Counted from the first letter of the stretch, positions 44,505 through 54,156 are shown. The stretch is 64,000 nucleotides of DNA from CBDFKS01 sp965248905 (GCA_965248905.1 CBDFKS010000005.1:186001-250000), one strand, 5' to 3'. Program-made: numbers and translations. Notes: a model not told the origin generated them from the letters alone.

Positions 44505-44804
44505 GTGGCGAAAACTAACATTCCAATTCGAAGTTGTGTCGTCTGCGGACACAGATTTGCCAAGAGGGACCTTACGAGGATAGTCCGCACGTTAACCCGT
44601 ACCGTTGAGGTAGATCCGACGGGTAAGAAGCCAGGCAGAGGCGCGTATCTCTGCGATACCGCGGAATGCTGGCAGCAGGCTCTTTCCAAGAGCAGAGTCG
44701 ACCGCTCTCTCGGCTTTCAGTTGTCGGAGCGTGACAGGGATGCCCTATCTTCCTACTACCGGGAGCAGCTCGAGCTAATAACAAGCATTGGAGATGTGCC
44801 ATGA
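44505..44804 (+). CDS. rnpM: YlxR/RnpM family RNA-binding protein
   Basis: A 99-residue YlxR (DUF448) protein, now known in Bacillus as RnpM, a modulator of RNase P. Signature IRSCVVCGHRFAKRDLTRIV near residue 6 and KKPGRGAYLC with CDTAECW near 45-55. GTG 44505 is the start, 12 bases after the nusA stop. Its stop overlaps the infB start by four bases (ATGA at 44801-44804), so translational coupling is likely. Confidence 0.92.
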   Translation: MAKTNIPIRSCVVCGHRFAKRDLTRIVRTLTRTVEVDPTGKKPGRGAYLCDTAECWQQALSKSRVDRSLGFQLSERDRDALSSYYREQLELITSIGDVP

Positions 44805-46636
44805 GTGTCGAAGGACGCCAAACAATTGTAGAGGAACAAAAGCGACCTGCTAAAACTGAGAAGAAAGCGTCCACTCGCAAAGCGGCCGCCAAAGTGCTGG
44901 AGCTGCCCCAAAATCTGACTGTAAAACAGCTCTCCGAGCTTACGAATATAAACTCCATAGATACCATCAAACAGTTGATGCGTAACGGCATTATGGCCTC
45001 CCTGAACCAGGTAATAGACTTCGAAGTGGCAACGTTGGTAACTTCTGCCTTTGGAATTAGAGTTAAACCGGAGGTAATAGTAGCAGCCAACGGCCCATCT
45101 ACTACGGCGGTGGAAGCCGTTGATCCATCGACGCTTGTCACACGTCCACCAGTGGTGACTATTTTGGGCCATGTAGACCACGGTAAAACCACCTTGCTGG
45201 ATACAATCAGAAAAAGCCGCATTACAGCATCAGAGGTTGGTGGCATAACCCAGCACATCGGAGCCTACCAGGTAGAGTACAAGGACCAAAAGATTACTTT
45301 TCTGGATACTCCCGGCCATGAAGCCTTCACCGCCATCAGGGCGAGGGGCGCTCGAGTAACTGATATAGCTATCCTGGTAGTAGCAGCTGACGATGGTGTC
45401 ATGCCCCAGACCGTGGAAGCATTGGACCACGCCAAGGCTGCGGGCGTGCCGATTCTAGTAGCAATTAACAAGATGGACAGGGCTGATGCCGACCCCGACA
45501 AAGTAAAGCGTCAGCTCGGCGAACAAAGCCTCGTACTAGAGGAATGGGGTGGAGAAGTTGTTACTGTGCCCATTTCAGCCAGTCAGGGCGACGGTATTGA
45601 AGATCTGCTGGAAAATATTGTGGTGATTTCCGAAGTCGCTGAGCTAAAGGCAGACCCTCAGAAAGCTGCCACTGGTGTAGTGATCGAAGCCAAATTGGAC
45701 AAGACTCGCGGGTCCTTGACGACCTTACTCATACAAAATGGCACTCTGAGGATAGGAGACAACGTAGTGGCAGGCGGTGCATGGGGCAGGGTCAAGGCCA
45801 TGGTGGACGACGTGGGAAACCGAATTACCGAAGCGACACCCTCTGTCCCTGTGGAGATGATGGGATTCAACTCCCTTCCCGATGCGGGCGATATTTTCGT
45901 GGTTGCCACTCGAGAGCAGACTCCCCGGGACATGGCCGAGGAGAGGCTAAGGGAAAAAGAGGCTGGGCTTTCCAGTGTACGCGGCTTGACCCTGGAGGAG
46001 ATATATACCAGGCTGGACACGGGAGAGGTAAAGGAGCTCAACCTGATCATCAAAGCGGATGTACAGGGAAGCGTTGAGGCGGTATGTTCGTCCCTCGAAC
46101 GCCTGGATGATAACAATGCAAAGGTCCGCATACTCCACGCCGGCAGTGGCATGATCACCGAGACTGATGTGCTTCTTGCCAGCACGTCGAAGGCCATAAT
46201 AATCGGGTTTTCAACTTCCACTCAGCCCAATGTTGAGCGACTGGCTGAACGAGAAGGTGTGGAAATAAGGCACTACGACATCATCTATCGTTTGGTCGAA
46301 GACGTGGAAAAGGCACTCAAAGGCATGTTGGAGGCTGTCTACCGAGAAGTTGTCCAAGGCCGTGCCGAAGTTCGCGCCATCTTCTCCGTGGGCAAACGAA
46401 CAAAGATAGCGGGCTGCATGGTCACAGATGGAAGCATCTCTAGAAACGTCTCTGTGCGAGTCCTCCGTGCTGGAGAAGTCATCCACGAAGGGAATATATC
46501 CAGCATCCGCCATTTCAAGGAAGAAGTCACAGAGATCGCTAGCGGATATGAATGCGGTTTGGGAATTTCCGGATTCGGAGACTTCGTGGAGGGGGACCTG
46601 ATAGAGGCATACCGGCGAGTGAAGGGCAGCGCATAG
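44801..46636 (+). CDS. infB: Translation initiation factor IF-2
   Basis: IF-2 of 611 residues, a GTPase that delivers fMet-tRNA to the 30S subunit and joins subunits. An IF2-N region lies at about 45-95 (LELPQNLTVKQLSELTN). The G domain has GHVDHGKTT (G1), DTPGHEAFTAIRARG (G3), NKMDRAD (G4) and ISASQGDGI (G5), followed by domains II and III and the C-terminal fMet-binding domain IV (SVGKRTKIAGCMVTDG). It is shorter than the E. coli factor because it lacks the long charged N-terminal part. ATG overlaps the rnpM stop. All key residues are present. Confidence 0.97.
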   Translation: MSVEGRQTIVEEQKRPAKTEKKASTRKAAAKVLELPQNLTVKQLSELTNINSIDTIKQLMRNGIMASLNQVIDFEVATLVTSAFGIRVKPEVIVAANGPSTTAVEAVDPSTLVTRPPVVTILGHVDHGKTTLLDTIRKSRITASEVGGITQHIGAYQVEYKDQKITFLDTPGHEAFTAIRARGARVTDIAILVVAADDGVMPQTVEALDHAKAAGVPILVAINKMDRADADPDKVKRQLGEQSLVLEEWGGEVVTVPISASQGDGIEDLLENIVVISEVAELKADPQKAATGVVIEAKLDKTRGSLTTLLIQNGTLRIGDNVVAGGAWGRVKAMVDDVGNRITEATPSVPVEMMGFNSLPDAGDIFVVATREQTPRDMAEERLREKEAGLSSVRGLTLEEIYTRLDTGEVKELNLIIKADVQGSVEAVCSSLERLDDNNAKVRILHAGSGMITETDVLLASTSKAIIIGFSTSTQPNVERLAEREGVEIRHYDIIYRLVEDVEKALKGMLEAVYREVVQGRAEVRAIFSVGKRTKIAGCMVTDGSISRNVSVRVLRAGEVIHEGNISSIRHFKEEVTEIASGYECGLGISGFGDFVEGDLIEAYRRVKGSA

Positions 46637-46705
46637 CTGCCGTCCTAGACTCCATCTACCGTAAATACCCCTAAACGAGATACTCTTCCAAGGGAGCGAT
46701 TTCCC

Positions 46706-47119
46706 ATGAGCAGACGCACCGATCGTATTAACGGCCTTCTACGTCAAGAGATCAGCCAGATGGTTGCTCGCGAGCTTAACGATCCCAGGCTTTTCGGCGT
46801 CGTCAGCATCACTCGAGTAGAGACTACCAGTGATCTTCGCCACGCCAGGGTCTTCGTGAGTGTCCTGGGCAAGCAAGAGGAAAAGGAGAGCGTTCTACAG
46901 GGGATTAACTCCGCCATGGGCTTCATGCGGAAGGAGATGAAGGCGCGACTCTCCTTGAAATACATCCCGGAGTTGACGTTCATCCTGGACGAATCCATGG
47001 AAGAGGCCGAGTATATCTTCAAGCTGATGGACCGTCTGTCCATAGACGGTGAATCTGATGAAGAGTCACCTGCCAGGATTGAACGCACCGGACCTGGCAA
47101 ACTAGCTGGGAATCTCTAA
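46706..47119 (+). CDS. rbfA: Ribosome-binding factor A
   Basis: A 137-residue RbfA, which binds free 30S subunits and helps mature the 16S rRNA 5' end. N-terminal RTDRINGLLRQEISQMVARE and DLRHARVFVSVLG match the KH-like family core; the ASMEE/LDESMEEAEYIFKLMDRL segment closes the domain, with a short charged extension after residue 115. ATG 46706 follows 69 bases after infB. Usual operon place between infB and truB. Confidence 0.95.
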   Translation: MSRRTDRINGLLRQEISQMVARELNDPRLFGVVSITRVETTSDLRHARVFVSVLGKQEEKESVLQGINSAMGFMRKEMKARLSLKYIPELTFILDESMEEAEYIFKLMDRLSIDGESDEESPARIERTGPGKLAGNL

Positions 47120-47258
47120 ATTCGAGCAAGTCCAAGCTTTTTCTCTTGTACCATTCGGTGCGCCCCAAGCATTCACCTCTCGACTAAAGTAGTGAAATTC
47201 GGCATAAATTATCGTGGCTGCGAACGATAGATCTGACCATAGGCTCATGAGCTAAAGA

Positions 47259-48206
47259 GTGGACAGAGATAAAGCTCCCATAAACGGGTTCCTCAATTTG
47301 CACAAAACCTCAGGCCCAACCTCCATGGATGTGGTGCGCCAGGTAAAACGGCTCATCGGTCAGCAGAAGGGCGTAGGGCATGGAGGTACGCTCGACCCGT
47401 TGGCTGAGGGCGTTCTCCCGATCTGTCTGGGACAAGCCACCAGACTCATGGAGTACCTTGTGGACTCGATCAAAGAGTACAAGATGGAGATTCGCCTTGG
47501 TGAAACCACCACCACCTACGACGGTGAGGGTGAGGTGGTAAAGACGAGAGACCCTTCCGGGCTTGAACTAGAGACGGTCGAGGACAAGCTAAAGTCGTTC
47601 CAGGGCGTTATCGATCAGATTCCACCCATGTACAGCGCCATCAAACGTGGAGGAAAGCGCCTTTATGAATTAGCTCGATCTGGAGTCGAGGTCGACTTGC
47701 AACCCAGAAAGGTGGAGATTGCGAGTATTGAGATACTCAGCTTTTCCCTGCCTTTTCTGGTACTCAGGGTGTCCAGCGGCAGGGGCGCCTACATGAGGTC
47801 ACTGGCCTACGATCTGGGTGAGGCACTTGGCTGTGGAGGCTATCTTAGCAGCCTTGTCCGAGAAAAAGCGGGCCCCTTCCGCGTTGAAGAGGCTGTGCCG
47901 CTATCCACGCTGCAGGAAGGTGCCGATGGGGACTCTTGGAGAGAGCACCTTCTACCACCCGACTACGCTTTGCTCAACATGAAAAGCGTGGCGGTTAGCA
48001 AGGCTGCGGAGAGATACCTACGAAGCGGGCGTTCCGTGGCATTGTCGCCCCATGTGGGCATCTACGCAGGCTATATGGAGAGATACCGGGCATATACTCA
48101 GGATGGCCGTTTCTTAGCGGTGGTCGCTTTCGATAAACCCCAGAACCAGTGGCAACCGTACAAAGTGTTCAATATAGACACACCGTCTGCGTATGCTCCT
48201 AGCTAG
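47259..48206 (+). CDS. truB: tRNA pseudouridine(55) synthase TruB
   Basis: A 315-residue TruB that converts U55 of tRNA to pseudouridine. The catalytic Asp is in KGVGHGGTLDPLAEGVLP near residue 46; the YxxxxRLGExTxTYDGEG segment (EYKMEIRLGETTTTYDGEG) and the PPMYSAIKRGGKRLYELAR motif are typical. A PUA-like C-terminal part is reduced. The start is GTG 47259 with an AAAGAG-like site. Last gene of the nusA operon; the 139-bp gap to rbfA is longer than usual. Confidence 0.95.
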   Translation: MDRDKAPINGFLNLHKTSGPTSMDVVRQVKRLIGQQKGVGHGGTLDPLAEGVLPICLGQATRLMEYLVDSIKEYKMEIRLGETTTTYDGEGEVVKTRDPSGLELETVEDKLKSFQGVIDQIPPMYSAIKRGGKRLYELARSGVEVDLQPRKVEIASIEILSFSLPFLVLRVSSGRGAYMRSLAYDLGEALGCGGYLSSLVREKAGPFRVEEAVPLSTLQEGADGDSWREHLLPPDYALLNMKSVAVSKAAERYLRSGRSVALSPHVGIYAGYMERYRAYTQDGRFLAVVAFDKPQNQWQPYKVFNIDTPSAYAPS

Positions 48207-48340
48207 GGCAACTCCTAAGGCGTTCTCCCGGCAACCGATCCTTTGGGGAAAAGTATAGTTTCACCGTGCTAACTCAATTTGCCAGGGATGTACGCTGTCT
48301 CCCAGGATCTTTCGATTATTGCTCCGAAGAAGGTAGTTTC

Positions 48341-48426
48341 CGCTCACCCTGAGAGCTTGTCGAAGGGCGGCCCCACATGGTTCGACAACCCTTCGGCCTT
48401 GCTCAGGATGTAGCTCACCATGAGCG
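48341..48426. repeat. Palindromic repeat, CTGAGCTTGTCGAAGG family
   Basis: CGCTCACCCTGAGAGCTTGT with CGAAGGG, then GGTTCGACAACCCTTCGG and TTGCTCAGGATGTAGCTCACC. Nearly the same two halves occur at 22183-22273, in the other order. It lies in the 340-bp gap after truB. Confidence 0.7.
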
Positions 48427-48480
48427 TTAGTTTCCTCCCACCTCTGACAATTAAAAGACCCTGCTGTCTCCGACTCGTCC

Positions 48481-48508
48481 TTGACAAATCAACTCAGGCA
48501 TGTATATT
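48481..48508 (+). promoter_or_regulatory. Strong sigma70-like promoter of the DUF5679 gene
   Basis: TTGACA (48481-48486), 16 bp spacer, TATATT (48503-48508), 40 bp upstream of the start codon. It is the best consensus match that I see in the window. Confidence 0.7.
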
Positions 48509-48547
48509 GGAGCCCAAGGGTGATGATTCCAAAGGAAGGGGTGAGTC

Positions 48548-48691
48548 ATGGAGGCATACTGCTTCAAGTGCCGTTCCAAGAGAGAGATCAAGGGCCCCAA
48601 GCAGGTAACCTTGAAGAACGGACGTCCAGCCACCCAGGGTACCTGCCCAGTGTGCAGTACCAAGGTGTTCCGTATCGGTAAAGCTGCCTAG
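48548..48691 (+). CDS. DUF5679 small zinc-ribbon protein
   Basis: A 47-residue protein. Cys pairs in AYCFKCRSK and GTCPVCSTKVFRI form a zinc-ribbon-like pattern typical of DUF5679, a short family common in Chloroflexota and Actinobacteria with unknown function. ATG 48548 has GGAAGGGG upstream, and a strong promoter lies at 48481-48508, so it is expressed separately from the nusA operon. Confidence 0.85.
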   Translation: MEAYCFKCRSKREIKGPKQVTLKNGRPATQGTCPVCSTKVFRIGKAA

Positions 48692-48732
48692 CGCCGTATT
48701 CCCTAAATTCCCAGTCCTGCCACACAATGCAG

Positions 48733-49404
48733 CTAGGTAGACACCAAGGAAACTCCTAGCTTTCCCAGCAAGTTTATCGGGTTGCTATTAAGCAGCTTGG
48801 TAACTCCCTCCGAAGAGAGCCCTGAGCCGAGAGCGACCTTCTGTGTTATCTCAGGGCTCAGGAGGTCCTCGGGGGCGTGTGCGTCTGAGTCTAGAAGCAT
48901 CAGAGCTCCCGTCTCCAGCGCCATTCTCACCACATGGCCGTTCGCGAGGCTGTGACCCTTTCGAGCTGACACTTCAAGGAAGGTCCCTTCTTTAGAAGCC
49001 AGCTGAGCGTCTTCAAATTCGATAAGGCCCGGATGTGCCAGAATATCCACCGCCGGACAGATGATCGCCGCCCTATTCGTTCCAGGCTCCACCGGCTCAA
49101 CGACAGTCTCGCCGTGGACAACCACAACCTTGGCCCCCAGTCCCTTCGCTGCCTCGGCCACCATGTCGATATCCTCTTTAGGCACGTGGGTAATCTCCAC
49201 GCCTGGCAATGCCAGAATATCCCACCGGTTTGAAGCCATCTGGCAGTCCTTCACCAGGGTCTTTACGACCATCTCGACGTTTCCGATCCCTACGTGGTCA
49301 GTCACGCCAATTACCTGGTAGCCCTTCACATGGGCTCTGCGGATGAGCTCGATGGGTGACAGCACCCCGTCACTGAGGAAGGTGTGGGTGTGAAAATCGT
49401 ACAT
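48733..49404 (-). CDS. PHP-domain phosphoesterase (histidinol-phosphatase-like)
   Basis: A 223-residue PHP domain. Metal-binding motifs in order: DFHTHTFLSDG, GVTDHVG, PGVEITHVP, VVVVHGETV, ILAHPGLIE and LLDSDAHAPEDL, which together build the trinuclear centre of this phosphoesterase fold. It could act as histidinol phosphatase or on another phosphomonoester or phosphodiester; no his genes are adjacent. I use the ATG at 49404 because GGAGGAG precedes it; an ATG five codons upstream overlaps that site. It converges with the DUF5679 gene. Confidence 0.88.
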   Translation of the reverse strand: MYDFHTHTFLSDGVLSPIELIRRAHVKGYQVIGVTDHVGIGNVEMVVKTLVKDCQMASNRWDILALPGVEITHVPKEDIDMVAEAAKGLGAKVVVVHGETVVEPVEPGTNRAAIICPAVDILAHPGLIEFEDAQLASKEGTFLEVSARKGHSLANGHVVRMALETGALMLLDSDAHAPEDLLSPEITQKVALGSGLSSEGVTKLLNSNPINLLGKLGVSLVST

Positions 49405-49487
49405 GGCTCCTCCAGACATTAATTGCCGGACAAGGTTCGTCTCGATCCTTGCCCGGCATATCTCAATCCACTGACTTATGGTTAGAC

Positions 49488-50507
49488 TTAAAGATTGTAC
49501 TGAGGGTCTAAGTAATCCTTCTCTTTGATATAGATCTGCAGACGGCTTCTCTGTTGGTCGGCAATAACGAGGCGTCCGTTCTTGTCTATATCAGCAGATG
49601 TTGGATAGAACAATCTCCACTCGGGCTCTAGAGACTTGACTCTCTTGCGGGCCTTCTGGTAGTCGGGATTGGCGGCGATATAGACCTGGGCCCACTTAGA
49701 AAGCTGCTGTGCGTCCCCAATAAAAGTGGTTATGTATGAGCCGTCAGCACCAAAGGCATGGACCTGGCTGCCTCCCCAGTCGACCACGTAGACATCTCCC
49801 TCTTCGTCTACAGCCACACCACTGGGGCGTCGTAACTCTCCTGGGCTCCCATCGGGTGCACCGAATGTCATGAGGAGTTGGCCGTCTGGACTGAGCTTCT
49901 GTACCCGACGGTTGTTCCAGTCGGCCACGTACAGGTTTCCATCTCCATCGATAGTGATTCCCCAGGGCATGTCGAACTCCGCGTCGCCAGAACCTTTCTT
50001 ACCCCATTTGGAAAGGAACTTTCCCTCTTTGGTGAACTTCTGGAGGCGGTTGTTGCCACTGTCAACGATCCACAGGTTATCTTCGCCGTCGAAGGCCAGT
50101 CCCCAGGGTCGGGATAGCTCACCATTGCCTGATCCAGCCACTCCCCATTTACTTATGAAGTTGCCATCCTTGTCGAAGATGGAGATTCTATTAAGCCACT
50201 CATCAGAAACGTAGACATTCTCATCTCTGTCCAAGGCAAGGGAGGTAGTTCTTATAAACTGGCCGTCATCTGTGCCGTATCTGCCGAATTCGAAGAGGAA
50301 TTCCTCCTCGCCTGCCTCATAACCAAGGTTGCACTTGGTAATCCTCGTCGACGGCATGAATTCAGCCGTGGTGCTCAGCACGTATGCCGAGCCATCGGCG
50401 GCTATTTCCAGGTCCATGGGATATCGAAAGCCGTTACCACCGTTGCTCTGCTGGCCGACTTGATGGCTAAAGCTAAAGGTACGGCCTGACACAGTCCTTG
50501 TAATCAT
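49488..50507 (-). CDS. NHL-repeat beta-propeller protein, pair 3
   Basis: A 339-residue member of the same propeller subfamily as the two at 4.7 and 7.4 kb: EFDMPWGITIDGDGNLYVADW and RRPSGVAVDEEGDVYVVDW blades, the LSKWAQVYI insert before the last blade and SRLQIYIKEKDY at the end. It is more divergent: the insert lacks the DMEP.LDP ending (SLEPEWRLF instead) and the last Cys is absent. It follows the DUF1800 gene by 66 bp. No signal peptide. Confidence 0.85.
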   Translation of the reverse strand: MITRTVSGRTFSFSHQVGQQSNGGNGFRYPMDLEIAADGSAYVLSTTAEFMPSTRITKCNLGYEAGEEEFLFEFGRYGTDDGQFIRTTSLALDRDENVYVSDEWLNRISIFDKDGNFISKWGVAGSGNGELSRPWGLAFDGEDNLWIVDSGNNRLQKFTKEGKFLSKWGKKGSGDAEFDMPWGITIDGDGNLYVADWNNRRVQKLSPDGQLLMTFGAPDGSPGELRRPSGVAVDEEGDVYVVDWGGSQVHAFGADGSYITTFIGDAQQLSKWAQVYIAANPDYQKARKRVKSLEPEWRLFYPTSADIDKNGRLVIADQQRSRLQIYIKEKDYLDPQYNL

Positions 50508-50573
50508 AGTTAGCTCCCATCCGTGGAGTTTGGTTTGTCGGGCTCTTCGCCTGACAGCCCCAGTGACATAGAC

Positions 50574-51989
50574 CTAGCCGAACTGGTATTCCCTGGCCGA
50601 GGCAATAAGCTGCAGTACCTCCGCAGTCCTGCGTGCTGAGATACTTGATGCCTCTTCTGTATCCCAGCTCAATGGACCCGCCTGCTGTGCATGGGCCACC
50701 AGCTCTCTGTGGGTAATGTCGGTGACTTCCACCGGCCCGATCAAGTCCAGACAGCTATCCACCAAAGCCTCGGGCGAGATGTTGCCTTGGGCACGCACCC
50801 GGTTCACAATTTCCTGGACGCCAGGCTTCGACAGGTCCCCTACTCGGTCTGCGACGAAGTTAATGCGCCTTACCAAAGATCCACTATCTATCCACTCGGC
50901 TCCGGTGTGCCATCCCTCCACGCTGGGTGGATCAAGGAGGGATTGCCCCATGTTGGTGGGCTCGGCTCCCAGGTCCTCCAGACTCGGCTGTGGTATACCC
51001 TTGTGGTCTCCCACCAGGTTCATGGTGCCTACTACTACCTCTACAGGGCTCTTGATCTTGGTAAAACGGGCGTTTTTGAAGAAATCCGAGTTTAATAACA
51101 CCCGGAGGGTGGATCTAATGTCGTATTCAGAATTTCTGAAGGCATCCCCTATAATGTTGATCGCGGCGGGATCCCTGGGAGGCGTGTCTTGCCACGCAGG
51201 CACCTGGGGTTCGTCGGCCACAAAGAAGTTATAGAGATGTCTGGCGATGAAACGAGCAGTGGCGGGCTGGCGCACGATGATGTCGATGATGTCCTCACCG
51301 TTAAAGTTGCCCCTTTGGCCCAGGAAGGACTTTTCGGTATCGTCGTGGTCATCTGCCCGGTATTCGAAGTCCCAGGGGAAGCGCCCCAAGGGCAGCCGCG
51401 GAATCTTCGGGGCAATGGTCCAACCCGTGAAGGCCCTGGAGCATTCGTAGACGTCCTGCTCGGTGTAGTTACCCACACCCATGGAGAACAGCTCCAGTAG
51501 CTCCCGACCCCAGTTCTCGTTGGGGGCGTCTTTGTGGCTCTCATTGTTGTCCAGCCAGTAGATCATGGCCGGGTTCTTGGCCAGCCGCAGCAAAAGTTCC
51601 CTGTAGCTGCCCATCCCATACTTACGGAACATGCTGATTTGTGTCAGCAACTGGTCACAGTTGTCTACCTTCGAGTTACCCGTGGCGAACAGATGATGCC
51701 AGAAAAGGGCGGTCTTCTCATGCAGTGGCCGCTGGGTGTTGATCATCTGCCAGATGTAATTAGCCTGACCGGGTATGGGCACTCCGCCGGGAAGCATGGT
51801 GCCCGGAGAGTGTCGGAAGAGCAGCTCCTCGTCGGTGGCTGGAATCCCGTAGTTCTCCGGATCGAGCAACTCCTCCACTGTAGCTTCGTAGCCTTTGGCA
51901 ACCCGCTCTTCCAACTCTGCCCTCGGGGCACCGAAGCCTGCGCGCCTCATTAAATGGGACATCAAAGCCAAATCGTCTTTGTTCGCCAT
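50574..51989 (-). CDS. DUF1800 family protein, pair 3
   Basis: A 471-residue DUF1800 protein with the family motifs LMRRAGFGAPRAEL, ALFWHHLFATGNSKV, GRELLELFSMGVGNYTEQDV and VEGWHTGAEWID. It is distinctly more divergent than the two copies at 5.8-9.9 kb, for example in EELLFRHSPGTMLPGGVP near residue 55. Like them it lacks a signal peptide and is followed directly by an NHL propeller. The pair is 40 kb from the other two, so duplication plus movement, or separate acquisition, is needed to explain it. Confidence 0.88.
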   Translation of the reverse strand: MANKDDLALMSHLMRRAGFGAPRAELEERVAKGYEATVEELLDPENYGIPATDEELLFRHSPGTMLPGGVPIPGQANYIWQMINTQRPLHEKTALFWHHLFATGNSKVDNCDQLLTQISMFRKYGMGSYRELLLRLAKNPAMIYWLDNNESHKDAPNENWGRELLELFSMGVGNYTEQDVYECSRAFTGWTIAPKIPRLPLGRFPWDFEYRADDHDDTEKSFLGQRGNFNGEDIIDIIVRQPATARFIARHLYNFFVADEPQVPAWQDTPPRDPAAINIIGDAFRNSEYDIRSTLRVLLNSDFFKNARFTKIKSPVEVVVGTMNLVGDHKGIPQPSLEDLGAEPTNMGQSLLDPPSVEGWHTGAEWIDSGSLVRRINFVADRVGDLSKPGVQEIVNRVRAQGNISPEALVDSCLDLIGPVEVTDITHRELVAHAQQAGPLSWDTEEASSISARRTAEVLQLIASAREYQFG

Positions 51990-52269
51990 GAAGCATTCTC
52001 CCTTCTAAGGTTGGTTTGTCATTGGAGTGCCGTTCCAAGGGGACAAATAAAATAGCTAAACAGGTTTCTCTGGGACAGCAAGCCATGACAAAATCTCGCA
52101 CATCGAAAGCTGGCTACTGTCAACTGGGATATTCTAAACCATACGCTCTAGACCGTCAACAGAGACGAGGTGCTCAACGGCATCAGCTCTTTACGTCCTC
52201 TTGCAGTAGCATTGCTACTCTGGACATTAAGGGTGACACCAATTAATGGGTGTGATTCCGTTGCAAAAC

Positions 52270-52293
52270 GGGGCAAACACATAGGTTTGCCCC
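52270..52293. repeat. Hairpin repeat GGGGCAAAC / GTTTGCCCC
   Basis: Perfect 9-bp arms with loop ACATAG, the same class as the hairpin at 14408-14431. It lies about 80 bp downstream of the radical SAM gene end and could help to end transcription. The rest of the 51990-52373 gap shows nothing coding. Confidence 0.55.
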
Positions 52294-52373
52294 TTCGCTA
52301 ATCTTTGACACTTACCCGGGACGGCTTGGTGCCTGATCGGGTGTTGCACGGGTTGGGATGGCTAGAATGTCAG

Positions 52374-53903
52374 CTAAACACCCATGCCTATGGTGGACTG
52401 CTCGAGGCCTACGGCTCGACTGGAACCTGGGAACTTGGCGGGGTGTATACCCTCTCCCAGTCGTTCCTCTATCAGGTGACCACTTTCGTCGTAGTATTCG
52501 CCCTCGACGGACTCGAGATACTTTGCCCACTTCGAGGTGCTCTTTCGAATTTCCCAGACCCAGTAGTAATAGGCCATTCGCTTGAGTCCGGACCAGACAT
52601 CACCCTCACGGAACCGTCGCCAGATCTGCAGGGGACTGTAGAATTTTTTGTATGCTCTGTTGATCTCGTGTTGCAGGGTGCTGGGTCGCATGTTCTTCGG
52701 CAGGAAGATCACGAAAGTGCCATCCAGCCGGTCCCACGATGGCATAAGGAATCGATTGAGTGGGATGGTGGGCGCGTTGTGCTCCGGGTAACCACTCAGG
52801 GGGAACAGGGCTACATAGTCAACGTCTGCCTCGATGGCGGAGTCTATGGTGGCTCTGATGCTTTCCACGGTGTCATCGTCGGAACCTAGCACAAAGGACC
52901 CCAGTACCCTCAGCTTGTGAGCCTTGATCTTTGCCAGGGCCTTTTTGATGCCGTCGCTGGTCTGCTTCTTGTTCAGTAGCTTGAGGACGTTGTTGTCGAA
53001 GGATTCCAGGCCCATGTATAGGGTATTGACCTGCGCCTTCTTCAAAAGTGCAAGTGTCTCTTCGTCCCTGGCCACCTCCAGCCTCGTGAAGCAGATTCCG
53101 TACCAATCGATTCCTTCGTCTATGATCCTGTTAAGCAGCTCCTTGGTGCGGTCCCGATTTACCGTGAAATGATTGTCGACCATGAAGAAGTACTTGGTGC
53201 CGGTAAGACTCTGCTGGTATTTTATGTCCTCGATTACAGCGTCTATGCTTCGCAGTCTGTAGCCCCTGCCCAACTCCCTGGGGGCGATGCAGAATGAGCA
53301 GTCGTAGGGGCAACCGCGCGTGGTCTGGAGGACCTGCCAGCGCATCCTGAGCTTCAATAGCAGCTTCCACCAGGGCCAGTTCATGTAACCCTGAATTAGC
53401 TCCAGATCAGGGGTGGTCTCAAACTCCGCAGTAAAAGGACGATTTGGGTTCTGACGGACCCTGCCGTTGTCCCAGTAGGAGACGCCTAGGACGTCGTTCA
53501 AATCTTCGTCGTTCTTCCACTTTTCCAGGACCTCAGGAAGGGTCTCATCGCCTTCCTGGCGAACAACTACGTCGCAATATTGCAGGGTATCCTCCGCCAT
53601 CACCGAGGCGTGAGTGCCACCGATAATGATGGGCATGTCCGGGCGAACGGCCTTGATTTTGTTGATGAACTCAATCGTTGCGGGCATGGTGGAGCTGAAG
53701 GCATGAAAACATACCAGGTCCGATTCCATGACCCGGTCCCATTTGATAGGTCCTATATGCTCAACGAAGGCCTGAACGTCATACCCACGGTCTCTGACGA
53801 TGGTGGCTATAAGAGGCATTCCATATTCGGGGAAGACAGCGTGAGTGACCAGATTCCAGTAGGGCAGCTTAGCGCTGATGAAGGTCACTTTTTTGATATC
53901 CAT
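52374..53903 (-). CDS. B12-binding domain radical SAM protein
   Basis: A 509-residue radical SAM enzyme of the B12-binding class (BchE/P-methyltransferase-like). An N-terminal cobalamin-binding Rossmann-like domain (about 1-150; IIIGGTHASVMAEDTLQYCD) precedes the SAM domain, where the 4Fe-4S cysteines are C198, C202 and C205 in RGCPYDCSFC, with GLESFDNN near 305. It would perform radical chemistry such as methylation or ring formation; the substrate is not evident. The C-terminal 90 residues are a helical extension. No lipid, hopanoid or bacteriochlorophyll genes are near. The ATG follows GGAGATG. Confidence 0.88.
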   Translation of the reverse strand: MDIKKVTFISAKLPYWNLVTHAVFPEYGMPLIATIVRDRGYDVQAFVEHIGPIKWDRVMESDLVCFHAFSSTMPATIEFINKIKAVRPDMPIIIGGTHASVMAEDTLQYCDVVVRQEGDETLPEVLEKWKNDEDLNDVLGVSYWDNGRVRQNPNRPFTAEFETTPDLELIQGYMNWPWWKLLLKLRMRWQVLQTTRGCPYDCSFCIAPRELGRGYRLRSIDAVIEDIKYQQSLTGTKYFFMVDNHFTVNRDRTKELLNRIIDEGIDWYGICFTRLEVARDEETLALLKKAQVNTLYMGLESFDNNVLKLLNKKQTSDGIKKALAKIKAHKLRVLGSFVLGSDDDTVESIRATIDSAIEADVDYVALFPLSGYPEHNAPTIPLNRFLMPSWDRLDGTFVIFLPKNMRPSTLQHEINRAYKKFYSPLQIWRRFREGDVWSGLKRMAYYYWVWEIRKSTSKWAKYLESVEGEYYDESGHLIEERLGEGIHPAKFPGSSRAVGLEQSTIGMGV

Positions 53904-54156
53904 GGTTCACATCTCCTCGATTATGTCTTGGGACCGGGACCTCTGTACATGACTTTCAGTCTGGGAGAGATTCAAGGACGCGATGAGTATATCTTAGTTA
54001 CCTTGGCAAATGCAATAAGGAGTTGAGCATTTAAGCTGCAAAGTCGATTCACTTTTACGAGTTATTCGGTGGCTAAACGCCAGCGACTCATATACGATTA
54101 CCAAAATCCTGGCAAGCTATAATGAAGGTTGCTGCCGGCTACGAACCGGACCAGGT

